Positions 7,728 through 18,142 are shown, numbered from the stretch's first letter. The stretch is DNA of 62,150 bases from Parcubacteria group bacterium (GCA_016181765.1 JACOYR010000003.1:1-62150), one strand, 5' to 3'. The notes: a model not told the origin generated them from the sequence alone. Translations and numbers: made by a program.

Positions 7728-8653
7728 GACTTGGGGCCGACAGGATCGGACAACGGCTCATGGAGCCGCGCGTCCCGCGATATGGTCAGTATAACAAGAA
7801 TGAGGACGAAAGCGCCAATCCACTGCGTTGGGGATAGGCTGTTCTTGAAAAACGCAAGGTCAACAAACACCGCGGATACGGGCCACGCGAGCTCAAGGAT
7901 GGTGGACATGCTCGCGGGAACATGCGAGAGGCCCTTGTAGTAGATGAGGAGCGCGACTAAGCCGGTTGAGAATACAATGGCGAGCACGTACCACCACTGC
8001 GTGTTGGTGAGGGCGCCCAGGGCGCCGAGGTCTCCGGTTGAGTACAGGAACAGGAACGCGAACACGCTCGTTAACGCGAACCGCAACCCCGACAAAGACA
8101 CGAACGAGAGGCGCGAGAGCGCATAGCGGCCCAAGACCGTTGAAGCGCCCCAGGAAAACGCCGCCGCAAGCGCCAAAAGGCTTGCTACTATGGCGCCCCC
8201 GCCAGTTGCCACATTCACGGAAAGGTCGGGGAACGAAACAAAGTACGCCGCAGCCAAGGCGAGCGCCGCGAGCCCCAGGAACCGCTTGGTGATCCGCTCT
8301 TTGAGCAAGAGCCCGGCAAGGGCGATGGCGAATAAGGGCTGGAGCTGCTGCAAGAGCACCACCACGGAAAATGAGATGTAGCTGACCTTTCCCAAGGCCG
8401 CGGTGTACGCGATAGTGCCGACAGTGCCGCCCAAGAGCGAGATGGCGGCAACCGAATACCAGGTGCGCGAGGAGAGGGTGAGCCAATGCCGGAATTCTTT
8501 AACCAAGAGCGGAGCCAAAACCGCAAGCCCTAAAAGGTGCTCCAAGAGCACGATGGCTGCGGCCGGAAGGCTGTAGAGGTTGCGGCGCAGGAGCCCGTCC
8601 AAACTCCACAAAAGCGCGGCAAAGATGATGAGGTACGGGGCGTATTTTTTCAT
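7724..8653 (-). CDS. EamA/DMT-family transporter
   Basis: A 309-residue protein with ten predicted membrane helices in two five-helix repeats, as in drug/metabolite transporters. It begins with a hydrophobic helix (APYLIIFAALLWSLDGLL), has a Pro- and Gly-rich fourth helix in each half, and a second repeat beginning near ALLALAAAFSWGASTVLGRY. The start at 8653 lies one base after the DsbA-like stop (TAG-C-ATG). Substrate is unknown; neighbouring riboflavin kinase makes a nutrient or cofactor precursor plausible but not supported. Confidence 0.85.
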   Translation of the reverse strand: MKKYAPYLIIFAALLWSLDGLLRRNLYSLPAAAIVLLEHLLGLAVLAPLLVKEFRHWLTLSSRTWYSVAAISLLGGTVGTIAYTAALGKVSYISFSVVVLLQQLQPLFAIALAGLLLKERITKRFLGLAALALAAAYFVSFPDLSVNVATGGGAIVASLLALAAAFSWGASTVLGRYALSRLSFVSLSGLRFALTSVFAFLFLYSTGDLGALGALTNTQWWYVLAIVFSTGLVALLIYYKGLSHVPASMSTILELAWPVSAVFVDLAFFKNSLSPTQWIGAFVLILVILTISRDARLHEPLSDPVGPKS

Positions 8654-8654
8654 G

Positions 8655-9404
8655 CTATTTGGCGAGCTCAATGATAATCTGCCTGAACACATCCTCTGGA
8701 ATCACGCCTGCAACGCGTATGCCGTTAATGAACCACGTGGGCGTTCCCAACACTCCGGCTGCCTGGCCGTCCGCAATGTCCTTGTTGACTTCGTCTTGGG
8801 CCGCTTGAGAGCTTACGCACGCCGCGAACGCGGCTGAATCAGCCCCGATTTGGTTCGCGTACCCCATAATTGCGGCCTGCGAGAGGTCCTCCTGGTTCTG
8901 GAACAGCTTGTCGTGCAAAGCCCAGAACAGACCTTGCTCCTCGGCGCAGTACCCAGCTGCTGCCGCAAAGCGCGCTTTCGGATGGATGGTTTCAAGCGGA
9001 AAATCGCGGTACACGAGGCGCACGTCGTCTTTGAACTCCTGCGCAAGCGTCCGGATGATGGGGAATGACTGCTTGCAGAACGGGCACTCAAAATCACCGA
9101 ACTCAACAATGGTCACCTTTGCGTTTGCAGGCCCGAGCGAGGGGTCATCAAAAGTCGCAACGTCATAGGCGCCTCTCTGGTCAACATTAGCGCCGCCCGC
9201 GCCCGAGGTTCGGGCGCCGTATGCGTCAAAGCTTGTCCCGAGTATCCCCGAGGGATCATAGGTCCCGGAAAGTATCTGGCTTCGGATGGAGAACACTTGT
9301 ATTGCAAAAAAAACCGCGTACACGAGCATCCCTGCGCCGAGGAGGGCAAGGGTAGCATTCCGGACCGTGCGCTTTGGTTTTTCTTCTGCGTTAAAGTTTT
9401 GCAT
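8655..9404 (-). CDS. Membrane-anchored DsbA-like thiol oxidoreductase
   Basis: A 249-residue protein with an N-terminal membrane anchor (ATLALLGAGMLVYAVFFAI), a linker, then a DsbA-type thioredoxin fold with active site ECPFCKQSFP and cis-Pro loop GTPTWFINGI. By family it catalyses disulfide formation or exchange in exported proteins. It would serve Cys-containing pilins and secreted proteins in this window. Its start overlaps gatA by 14 bases. A second DsbA-like gene lies at 43160. Confidence 0.9.
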   Translation of the reverse strand: MQNFNAEEKPKRTVRNATLALLGAGMLVYAVFFAIQVFSIRSQILSGTYDPSGILGTSFDAYGARTSGAGGANVDQRGAYDVATFDDPSLGPANAKVTIVEFGDFECPFCKQSFPIIRTLAQEFKDDVRLVYRDFPLETIHPKARFAAAAGYCAEEQGLFWALHDKLFQNQEDLSQAAIMGYANQIGADSAAFAACVSSQAAQDEVNKDIADGQAAGVLGTPTWFINGIRVAGVIPEDVFRQIIIELAK

Positions 9405-10854
9405 GCTGTGTGGTCCAGTCAGTTATTTTTTCATATTGGTATGCGGCTCGCAGGAGGGTTGCTTCGCCAAGCTGCTTTGCCATTAACTGCACGCCAACCG
9501 GCAAACCATCAACAAACCCTGCGGGAATAGAAATCCCCGGAATGCCAGCCAGGGCCGCGGTTATCATGTACACGTCCTCCAAATACATGGCGAGCGGATC
9601 ATCTGACTTTTCACCGAGCTTGATTGCGGGATGCGGGGAAACCGGGGTCAGGAGCACATCAATTTTTTCCAGAACCTTTTTCACTTCATCCGCGATAATG
9701 GTGCGCACCTTTTGCGCTTTTTTGTAGTACGCGTCATAGTATCCGCTGGAGAGCGCGTACGTGCCGAGCATGATCCTGCGCTTTGCCTCGGGTCCGAAGT
9801 TCTCTCCCCTGGTCTTAGTGTACACCTCCAGCAAGGTGTTGGCTTTGTCTGACCGATGGCCATAGCGGATGCCATCAAACCTGCCTAAGTTTGAACTGAT
9901 TTCAGACGGGGTGATGATGTAGTATGCGGCAATGGCATACTTGGTATGCGGAAGCGTTACCTGTTTGACCGTTGCCCCCAGTTCCTCAAATTGAGCAATA
10001 GCCTCACTTACCACTTCTTCGGATGGATCATTTGAGCCGACAAAAAATTCCTTGGGCAGCCCGATGGCAAGGCCTTGCAGGGGCGCATCCAGTGTTGACG
10101 GGTAATCATCCGCCGGGGACGGCAGGCTGGTTGCGTCATGGCTCGGATCATGGCCCGAAAGTACGGCAAGCACGAGTGCTAAGTCTTCCGCGGTTTTTGC
10201 AAAAATCCCGGGCGTGTCCGTTGAAGAGGTCATGGAAATGATGCCATGCCGCGAAATCCTTCCATAGGTGGGGCGCAAGCCGTACAAATTGCACCACCCA
10301 GCGGGCTGGCGCGTTGAGCCGCCCGTATCCGTGCCCAGAGCCGCCAAGCAAAAACCCGCGGCAAGCGCTGCCGCCGATCCTCCGGATGAGCCTCCCGGGG
10401 AGCGCGAAAGATCCCAGGGGTTGTGGCTTGGGCCGAACGCCGAGTTTTCGGTTGAAGAACCGTGCGCAAACTCATCGCAGTTCGCTTTACCGACAATGAT
10501 GGCGCCCGCTTGCTTGAGCCTGGTGACAACCGTCGCATCGTGCGCCGGAATGAAATTTTCCAATATCTTTGACGCGGCAGTGGTGCGCAAGCCTTTTGTC
10601 GCAATAATGTCTTTCACGGCAACCGGAATCCCTTCCAAAGCCCTCAAAGGCTCTTTGTTCTTGATCTTCCTATCAACCTCTTCTGCCTCGGCGAGTGAGC
10701 GTTCCTCGTTCAGCGACAAAAACGCGCGTACCTCGCCATCATGCGTGCGGATGCGGCCAAAACACGCACTCACCAAATCAACGCACGAGAATTCCGTGCG
10801 CTCTAACGCGTGCTTGGCTTGCGCAATGGTCAATTTCTGGATGTCGGTGCACAT
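9391..10854 (-). CDS. gatA: Aspartyl/glutamyl-tRNA amidotransferase subunit A
   Basis: A 487-residue amidase-signature protein. The catalytic triad is visible as Lys81 (IPVAVKDIIA), Ser156 in GGSSGGSAAAL and Ser180 in DTGGSTRQPAG, with the spacing of characterised GatA. It releases ammonia from glutamine for transamidation of misacylated Glu-tRNA(Gln) or Asp-tRNA(Asn). The start at 10854 follows the gatC stop by one base; the frame to 10866 would overlap. GatB, the kinase/transamidase subunit, is not in the window. Confidence 0.96.
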   Translation of the reverse strand: MCTDIQKLTIAQAKHALERTEFSCVDLVSACFGRIRTHDGEVRAFLSLNEERSLAEAEEVDRKIKNKEPLRALEGIPVAVKDIIATKGLRTTAASKILENFIPAHDATVVTRLKQAGAIIVGKANCDEFAHGSSTENSAFGPSHNPWDLSRSPGGSSGGSAAALAAGFCLAALGTDTGGSTRQPAGWCNLYGLRPTYGRISRHGIISMTSSTDTPGIFAKTAEDLALVLAVLSGHDPSHDATSLPSPADDYPSTLDAPLQGLAIGLPKEFFVGSNDPSEEVVSEAIAQFEELGATVKQVTLPHTKYAIAAYYIITPSEISSNLGRFDGIRYGHRSDKANTLLEVYTKTRGENFGPEAKRRIMLGTYALSSGYYDAYYKKAQKVRTIIADEVKKVLEKIDVLLTPVSPHPAIKLGEKSDDPLAMYLEDVYMITAALAGIPGISIPAGFVDGLPVGVQLMAKQLGEATLLRAAYQYEKITDWTTQHAKL

Positions 10855-10855
10855 A

Positions 10856-11152
10856 CTACGCATCAAATACTGCTTTGACTTTTACCAAACCATCTTGGTG
10901 CTCGGGCGCGAGGGCCGCGAGCTCTTCCGGATTAGCCCACGCATCCACTAGATCCTCGCGCAGGACGTTGGACAACCCGGTCACCTGGGACGTGATGGCC
11001 GCGTTCTCGGCATCAACTTCCTCCAGTTGGCTGATGTACCCCAAAATCGCGGAAAGTTCTTTCGCGTACCTCGCAACTTCTTGTTCGGTGAGCTCAAGCC
11101 GCGCGAGCCGGGCTATGTGTTCCACCTCTTTTTTGGATATTTTTTCTGCCAT
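10856..11152 (-). CDS. gatC: Aspartyl/glutamyl-tRNA amidotransferase subunit C
   Basis: A 98-residue protein with the GatC pattern VEHIARLARLELTEQE, LSAILGYISQLEEVD and LREDLVDAW. It wraps around GatA and stabilises the GatCAB complex. The start at 11152 is preceded by a GAGGTGG sequence, but the promoter predicted just upstream would start the transcript at about 11157, leaving little of that site in the message. It is the first gene of the long run ending with lgt. Confidence 0.92.
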   Translation of the reverse strand: MAEKISKKEVEHIARLARLELTEQEVARYAKELSAILGYISQLEEVDAENAAITSQVTGLSNVLREDLVDAWANPEELAALAPEHQDGLVKVKAVFDA

Positions 11153-11163
11153 ACCACCTCTAG

Positions 11164-11191
11164 AGTATACCAAAAAACACCTATATATCAA
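11164..11191 (-). promoter_or_regulatory. Promoter of the gatC operon
   Basis: On the minus strand TTGATA (11186-11191) is followed after 16 bases by TATACT (11164-11169), preceded by TTTTGG so that it is an extended -10 (TGGTATACT). The predicted start near 11157 is five bases from the gatC ATG. Confidence 0.65.
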
Positions 11192-11203
11192 AGGGTTGCC
11201 CAG

Positions 11204-13255
<2,052 letters not shown>

Positions 13256-13282
13256 TTACCAATATAAAGTGTGCGGGGGCTA

Positions 13283-14068
13283 TTACTTTATCAAATTCTC
13301 CTCGCTAAACAAGACGTACCCGAATTGGCCGGAGAGCGGCGCACGGTGCGGAAAGCGCGCCCTAACCACCTGGTTCGCGCGGCTGTAGGCGCCCGTTGCG
13401 TACATGGTGATGTACCCCGGAATATCCACCTGCGACCCTCCCCAGTTAAGGCCGCTGTAAGCCGTAATGGTCATATCTGTGATGTCATCATATAACGCTT
13501 TAAGCCGGACGCGGTAGAGCACTGTGGAAGCATCCTGTAAATTCAGGATCGCCGGGTTTGAGGCGGCGCTGAAAAGTTGCGTGCTCGGAATGCCGAGCGT
13601 GCCTGCCGTGGTCCAGGGAGTTATCTGCGCCTGGACCCACTCGGAGCCTGTGCCGGTCCACGCAAGCTTGAGCGACTTGACCGTGCTTGCAAGCGGCGAG
13701 AGTGAACTGTCCGGATCATATAAACTGATTTCCCAGGTATCGTTCTCGCCCAGATCCTGCGCTAAACTCGCAATGGACGCGTCAATGGTCCGCTCCCATG
13801 TCCCGCCATTGGAGAGAGCGCCCGAGGCACTCATGCTCGCAACCGCAGTCTCTTTTTTGCGCAGCTCATACAAGCCGTCCTCAATACCCGACTCTGCCGC
13901 GTAGAACGCGCGGAGCCCGTTGTCCGTAAGCACGGATTGCCGCAAATTCTGGATGGTGATGATGCCAAAACTTGAGGCGGCGGTCATGATGCCCGAGAGA
14001 ACCAAAAGGGACATTAAAAGCAGGGAGCCTTCGTGTTCGCGCAATGGGTTTTTGATGCTATCGCACAT
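13283..14068 (-). CDS. Type IV pilus minor component, PilX-like
   Basis: A 261-residue protein with a hydrophobic N-terminal segment (SLLLMSLLVLSGIMTAASSF) directly after EHEG, followed by NLRQSVLTDNGLRAFYAAESGIEDGLY. The AFYAAESGIE motif is typical of PilX N-terminal-type pilus accessory proteins. The rest is a beta-rich exported domain of unknown role. It overlaps the preceding minor pilin gene by 11 bases and is the last gene of the pilD unit. Likely part of the minor-pilin tip complex. Confidence 0.75.
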   Translation of the reverse strand: MCDSIKNPLREHEGSLLLMSLLVLSGIMTAASSFGIITIQNLRQSVLTDNGLRAFYAAESGIEDGLYELRKKETAVASMSASGALSNGGTWERTIDASIASLAQDLGENDTWEISLYDPDSSLSPLASTVKSLKLAWTGTGSEWVQAQITPWTTAGTLGIPSTQLFSAASNPAILNLQDASTVLYRVRLKALYDDITDMTITAYSGLNWGGSQVDIPGYITMYATGAYSRANQVVRARFPHRAPLSGQFGYVLFSEENLIK

Positions 14069-14630
14069 ACTGGCGTGAGGCTACAGTCGTCTGGATGTAA
14101 GTCGGAAGCAGGGTCGCGACCCCGGCTCCGGTGCTTGAGGTTACCATGGTAATGGTCACGCGCGGCTGTTCATTAGCAGCAGGACTTGCAACAAACGGGT
14201 CAGTGGCGGGCGACAGGTAGAATTTGAGGATGTCAACCGACACCGAGGGAGGGGTAAGCTCCGCCCACACCACCCCGTCTTCGGACATCTCAACAATGCC
14301 CCTGCCTGCGCTCGCGCTTCTCCTGAACCACACCGAGCTCCCGGTGTTCGTGCGGAGCACCAAAACGTCCTGGGGATTCGCGGCGATGGTCCCGCCATAC
14401 TCGCTTGAGGCGTAGTCAATGGACCCGCGCCGGATCTGCTGGGCCATCACCTCAAGGCTAAACCGCGCGTCTGACTGCGCGTCCGTAACGGCTTTGGTGA
14501 CGCGTTGGCTCTTGTTCGCGTACGTAAAAATGGCAGAGGCCGCGGTGAGCGCGGTCACAAAAATCGCAATCGCGATGAGCAGCTCAACAAGCGTAAATCC
14601 GGATTGGTTATGGCGTGGAGCAGTACGCAT
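14058..14630 (-). CDS. Minor pilin, PilW/GspJ-like
   Basis: A 190-residue prepilin. The leader MRTAPRHNQSG is cut by PilD before FTLVELLIAIAIFVTALT, the hydrophobic helix with Glu5. The following YANKSQRVTKAVTDAQSDARFSLEVMAQQIRRG resembles GspJ/PilW proteins. By family it is a priming or tip component of the pilus. It sits six bases after the PilV-like gene. Confidence 0.85.
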   Translation of the reverse strand: MRTAPRHNQSGFTLVELLIAIAIFVTALTAASAIFTYANKSQRVTKAVTDAQSDARFSLEVMAQQIRRGSIDYASSEYGGTIAANPQDVLVLRTNTGSSVWFRRSASAGRGIVEMSEDGVVWAELTPPSVSVDILKFYLSPATDPFVASPAANEQPRVTITMVTSSTGAGVATLLPTYIQTTVASRQYVR

Positions 14631-14636
14631 ATATAC

Positions 14637-15245
14637 TCATCTCCAATTGAATAAGCGTTCCTCAACCGTAATGCTGTAATCCCTGCCGCGCGAAGCCCAC
14701 TCAACGGTTGCCTGGACCCGCATGCCGATTTTTTCGCCAGTACAGCTTGCGGCAACGGTCTTGTCGTTGCAGATGGATGAAATATCCAGGAGCCTGCGAT
14801 ACGAGGTGAGCGTGGAGTCGGCGGGGATTACTACCGCGCTCTGGAACTGGGTCCCGATGTTCGCGGCCACTCCGCTTGAGCGCCGCCACACCCGGGCAGA
14901 GTCGTGCGTGATTGCGTCCGGAGTGAAATCAATTGACCACGTGTTGGACTCCACGTCAAACAAGGGCACTGCCGTTGTGTCGGTCCCAAAGGAGAGGCCC
15001 TCGTCCCAATCATTGCAGGAGAGCGCGCCCGCGGCAATCTCGCACGAAAGCCAGTTCGTGTCCCGGATTGAGCGCGCCACCTCAATGCCCTCGCGGCCGA
15101 GGTTGGTGGCAATGAGCCGCTCCGAAGCGTCCTCGCTCCCTGATTGGTTCGCAATAGTGAGGTTCATCATGCCCACTAAGCCGGACACGATGATGCCCAG
15201 AGCTACAACGGTTTCCAAAAGCCCCTGCCCGTTTTGGTTCAACAT
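14637..15245 (-). CDS. Minor pilin, PilV-like
   Basis: A 202-residue prepilin with a short leader (MLNQNGQG) and a variant mature start, LLETVVALGIIVSGLVGMMN, where Leu replaces the usual Phe at position 1 and Glu is shifted to position 3. NLGREGIEVARSIRDTNWL matches a motif often seen in CPR PilV-like proteins. The exported domain holds four Cys. It starts one base after the preceding stop (TAG-T-ATG). Confidence 0.82.
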   Translation of the reverse strand: MLNQNGQGLLETVVALGIIVSGLVGMMNLTIANQSGSEDASERLIATNLGREGIEVARSIRDTNWLSCEIAAGALSCNDWDEGLSFGTDTTAVPLFDVESNTWSIDFTPDAITHDSARVWRRSSGVAANIGTQFQSAVVIPADSTLTSYRRLLDISSICNDKTVAASCTGEKIGMRVQATVEWASRGRDYSITVEERLFNWR

Positions 15246-15246
15246 A

Positions 15247-15762
15247 CTACTGCACCCGTATCTGGCCCGAGAGCCGGTAAATGATAACCGCCTGCGTCAC
15301 ATCAGATGATGCGGATGAAAAGTTGACGGTTTTGGAAGCTTCGCTTGCGGCGCCGTTGAAGTACACGTCCGCATCTGGCGCTGAAAACACAATATTGAGC
15401 GTTCCTCCGTCAAACACCACGTCCCTGGGCAATGCCACGTCTTCCACCTCTTCGGTTGCGTCCGTGTAGTTGAAATTCCCGTCTTTGTCCGCAAACAGCG
15501 TAAGCGTGCCGGCATCGCTCGCATCAAGCCGCACCCCATACCCGCCCTCCGGGAATGTGCCGTCCGAGAGGAGCGCTCCGGTGAGCGTTGAGGTTTGCGC
15601 GCGCCGCAAAAGCCCGGAAGCAACGCTCGCTCCAAGGCGTACGGAATCATTGCGGCTGCCGACGCTGAAATTGGCCACTGCAACAGTGGTGACCAGGGTG
15701 AAAATGCCTATGGCCACAATCAGGTCAATCAGCGTGAATCCTTGTGTGCGCTTAAATCTCAT
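15247..15762 (-). CDS. Minor pilin, GspH/FimT-like
   Basis: A 171-residue prepilin starting MRFKRTQG, cleaved before FTLIDLIVAIGIFTLVTT; here Asp replaces the conserved Glu5. A GspH-like beta domain follows. The start at 15762 overlaps the pilD stop in an ATGA junction; the long open frame extending to 16473 is antisense-free overlap of pilD in another frame and is not used. It should be part of the minor pilin complex. Confidence 0.85.
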   Translation of the reverse strand: MRFKRTQGFTLIDLIVAIGIFTLVTTVAVANFSVGSRNDSVRLGASVASGLLRRAQTSTLTGALLSDGTFPEGGYGVRLDASDAGTLTLFADKDGNFNYTDATEEVEDVALPRDVVFDGGTLNIVFSAPDADVYFNGAASEASKTVNFSSASSDVTQAVIIYRLSGQIRVQ

Positions 15763-16508
15763 ACCCCTATAAAAGCCCGGTACCAACTCCAGAGCCCCTC
15801 CCCAAAGATCCATACTGCGAATGTCGCGGGCAAAAGCAGCGTGGCAAACGGCAATCTGCTCTTGAGCGTTGCGTGCGTGGTGGCGACCAACGCGAGAGCC
15901 ACGATTGAACCCCCGACGTACGCAAGCCCAAGCCCGAGCCACACGAACGGGTGCCCCAAGAGCGCGCCCATGAGCAGCCCCAAACGTATGTCCCCGCCGC
16001 CCACCCACTTGCCGCGCGAAACTAAAAACTGGACCAAAAACCACGCTCCACCGAAAGCGGCGCCCAAAAGCAGGGATACATCGTCTTCCACCATAATGGA
16101 GTTGAGCAAACCCACGACCGCAATGGCCGGGATAACAACTTTGTCCGGAACAACATACGTGCGCAGGTCGTAGATGAAGAGCACCGTAAAAAAACTCACC
16201 ACCGCAAAATACGTAAGCGCGTGGATGGGCGCGGCAACCACGAACGCGCCAAAGATGGCGAGCGCCCCAACGCCGAGTTCGCTCAAAAGGTACTGAACCG
16301 AAAAATGCTTTCTGCAGTACCGGCACTTCCCCCAAAGCAAAAGCCAGCTTGCCACGGGAATGAGGTCGTGCCAGTGAAGAATCTTCCCGCAGTGCGCGCA
16401 CACGCTCCTGCCGCCGAGGAACGACTTTCTCTCTTCTATGCGGCACGCAACCACGTTCAAAAAACTTCCCCACGCCGCGCCTAAAACAAACAGTAAAATA
16501 TAAAGCAT
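15759..16508 (-). CDS. pilD: Prepilin leader peptidase / N-methyltransferase
   Basis: A 249-residue polytopic membrane protease that cuts pilin leaders before the hydrophobic helix and methylates the new N-terminus. It has the N-terminal methylase/zinc region with two CxxC pairs (CAHCG and CRYCRK), catalytic Asp motifs IYDLRTYVVPD and WVGGGDIRLG, and about seven helices. Length is normal. It heads a unit with four minor pilins and has its own promoter just upstream. Confidence 0.95.
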   Translation of the reverse strand: MLYILLFVLGAAWGSFLNVVACRIEERKSFLGGRSVCAHCGKILHWHDLIPVASWLLLWGKCRYCRKHFSVQYLLSELGVGALAIFGAFVVAAPIHALTYFAVVSFFTVLFIYDLRTYVVPDKVVIPAIAVVGLLNSIMVEDDVSLLLGAAFGGAWFLVQFLVSRGKWVGGGDIRLGLLMGALLGHPFVWLGLGLAYVGGSIVALALVATTHATLKSRLPFATLLLPATFAVWIFGEGLWSWYRAFIGV

Positions 16509-16518
16509 ATCTGCATCA

Positions 16519-16528
16519 AGTATACCAA
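16519..16528 (-). promoter_or_regulatory. Extended -10 promoter of pilD
   Basis: Minus-strand TTGGTATACT places TATACT at 16519-16524, predicting transcription from about 16512, four bases before the ATG at 16508. No -35 is seen because that position lies in the terminator palindrome. Confidence 0.55.
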
Positions 16529-16560
16529 AAACGTGAGCCTCGCGCGAGGCTCACGTTTTT
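16527..16560 (-). terminator. Terminator of the pilin cluster
   Basis: A perfect 26-base palindrome, ACGTGAGCCTCGC with its complement, spans 16531-16556 and is flanked by A-runs on the left and T-runs on the right, so it can work in both directions. For minus-strand transcription it ends the three-pilin unit 15 bases past the last stop. Confidence 0.85.
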
Positions 16561-16574
16561 GTTCGCAATTAGGC

Positions 16575-17054
16575 TTAATCAATGCCGGATGGGGATGCGG
16601 TGTGGCCGCCGCTTCCCAAAGCGCCAGTCTGGTTCTCCAGCGTAAACAAAATGGTGTAAGAAACGCCGCTCTGGGTCTGGGTGTACGTATAATCAGTTCC
16701 TCCAGGCTCTGGGTTGGAAGGCACCTGGCCCATGTAAACCGTGAGACTTCCCGGACTCGCGGAAAATCCGCCGCCGGACGAAAGCGCCTGCGCCGAAGCG
16801 CCGCCCAGCACGAGGCCCGTGCCCGCGGGATAGGCATTGACGTCCACAAAGTAGAGCTCAAGCGCGGTCTGGACCTGCTTGATGTCCGAAACGCGCTTTG
16901 CGTCCCTGGATTTCTCGCGCGCGTTGTTGAGCGAGACCACCGCGAGCGTGGAGAGCACGCCGATGATGGCAATCACCACTAAAAGCTCTATAAGGGTGAA
17001 ACCCTGCCTCTTAGGCAGGCAAGCTTTTGCCCGTAAATTTGTATGTATATGCAT
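16575..17054 (-). CDS. pilA-like: Type IV major pilin paralogue 1
   Basis: A 159-residue prepilin processed at KRQG before FTLIELLVVIAIIGVLSTLA. It then has NNAREKSRDAKRVSDIKQVQ and a short beta domain with the phrase TALELYFVDVNAYP. The start at 17054 gives an 18-residue leader; ATG at 17087 would make it 29, both longer than in the two paralogues. The leader codons contain a CCTGCC/GGCAGG palindrome (17003-17019) that may have lengthened it. Last of three tandem pilin genes, followed by a terminator. Confidence 0.88.
   Translation of the reverse strand: MHIHTNLRAKACLPKRQGFTLIELLVVIAIIGVLSTLAVVSLNNAREKSRDAKRVSDIKQVQTALELYFVDVNAYPAGTGLVLGGASAQALSSGGGFSASPGSLTVYMGQVPSNPEPGGTDYTYTQTQSGVSYTILFTLENQTGALGSGGHTASPSGID
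17003..17019. repeat. Small palindrome in pilin leader codons
   Basis: CCTGCC (17003-17008) and GGCAGG (17014-17019) are separated by five bases and encode part of the unusually long leader of pilin paralogue 1. Confidence 0.6.
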
Positions 17055-17111
17055 AGTTGATGTCAATATTACTTTTTTCTTAACCAAATGGACTACGCGG
17101 CTAGAGCGCGG

Positions 17112-17591
17112 CTAAAGAACCGGACACGCGCCACCGACAATGCCCGATGGCCGGGCGCAGTTGGCGCCCGTAGCCAAACTCCCGGTGGCTTCTTCCAACG
17201 TGAAATCAATGGAATAGGTGGTTCCGAGCACAACATCGGTCTTGTAGGTATAGGCCGCGCCGCCCGGTGTCGGGTTTGCGGGAACCTTGCCCATGTACGT
17301 AGTGCCTGATATGGCGTCGGAAAATCCGCCCGTCTTGCTCAAGGTGAGCGCTCCGGCCACGCCTAATGTTTCTGCCGCAGTTTTTCCGTCCGGATAAGAA
17401 TTACTGTCCGCAAAGTACAGCTCCAGCGCGGTTTGGATGGTCGCAATGTCCGAAACGCGCTTGGCGTCCCTTCCTTTGGAGCGCGCGTTGTTGAGCGCAA
17501 CCACGGCAAGCGTGGACAAAAGCCCGATGATGGCAATCACCACCAAAAGCTCTATGAGAGTGAACCCTGAATGTTTTGATTTTTGAAACAT
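17112..17591 (-). CDS. pilA-like: Type IV major pilin paralogue 2
   Basis: A 159-residue prepilin with leader MFQKSKHSG cut before FTLIELLVVIAIIGLLSTLA. It shares NNARSKGRDAKRVSDI and TTYMGKVPANPTPGG with its neighbours, showing recent duplication. It uniquely ends with a Cys pair (NCARPSG to ACPVL) that may close the C-terminal loop by a disulfide. Middle gene of three. Confidence 0.92.
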   Translation of the reverse strand: MFQKSKHSGFTLIELLVVIAIIGLLSTLAVVALNNARSKGRDAKRVSDIATIQTALELYFADSNSYPDGKTAAETLGVAGALTLSKTGGFSDAISGTTYMGKVPANPTPGGAAYTYKTDVVLGTTYSIDFTLEEATGSLATGANCARPSGIVGGACPVL

Positions 17592-17600
17592 AGATGTGCG

Positions 17601-18083
17601 TTAATTAATGCCATTCGGATCCGCGACATGCGCGCCCGCGGAAAGGCTGCCGGTCGTTTCCTCCAAGGTAAAGGAAAGCTGGAACCACGGGCACGGAGCC
17701 GTGCCGCACGCGGTGGATGCCGCAGAAGACGTGAATGAGTTGTACTTGTAATCCGCCCCTCCGGGAGTGGTATTGGATGGAACCTTGCCCATGTACGTGG
17801 TTCCCGAAACTGTGGCCGCAAAACCTCCGTCTCTGCTTAAGGAAGCGCCTGCCCCGGCGCCGAGCGTCAAGTCGCTTGCCGCGGGATACCCGTTTTTGTC
17901 GGATGCGTACAGTTCCAGCGCTGTCTGGAGCTGTTTGATGTCCGAAACCCGCTTGGCGTCGCGCGCTTTTACGCGCGCATTGTTGAGAGAAACAACCGCT
18001 AACGTGGAAAGAATGCCAATAATGCTTATGACCACCAATAGTTCAATCAAGGTAAAGCCTGCGTGATTTTGTTTGTATTTCAT
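17601..18083 (-). CDS. pilA-like: Type IV major pilin paralogue 3
   Basis: A 160-residue prepilin with leader MKYKQNHAG cut before FTLIELLVVISIIGILSTLA. It has NNARVKARDAKRVSDIKQLQ, TTYMGKVPSNTTPGG and two Cys (ACGTAPCPW). It is the first gene of the pilin unit, with a promoter whose predicted start lies five bases before the ATG. As first gene it may be the most highly expressed pilin. Confidence 0.93.
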   Translation of the reverse strand: MKYKQNHAGFTLIELLVVISIIGILSTLAVVSLNNARVKARDAKRVSDIKQLQTALELYASDKNGYPAASDLTLGAGAGASLSRDGGFAATVSGTTYMGKVPSNTTPGGADYKYNSFTSSAASTACGTAPCPWFQLSFTLEETTGSLSAGAHVADPNGIN

Positions 18084-18094
18084 AACGTGTATAA

Positions 18095-18106
18095 ATTATA
18101 CCATAA
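18095..18106 (-). promoter_or_regulatory. Extended -10 promoter of the pilin unit
   Basis: Minus-strand TTATGGTATAAT (TATAAT at 18095-18100) is a consensus extended -10. It predicts transcription from about 18088, five bases before the first pilin ATG at 18083. Confidence 0.7.
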
Positions 18107-18142
18107 TTATATTACTTTGGCTAAACCGCGTTATCCACAGAG

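Noticed and set aside
15247-16473. A 408-codon frame containing the GspH-like pilin as its end
   Set aside because: The first 237 codons overlap pilD in another frame and resemble nothing; the prepilin signal at 15762 marks the real start.
18131-18139. A perfect DnaA box TTATCCACA and a near match around 26269
   Set aside because: Single isolated boxes without a cluster, AT-rich unwinding region or dnaA/dnaN nearby do not indicate an origin.
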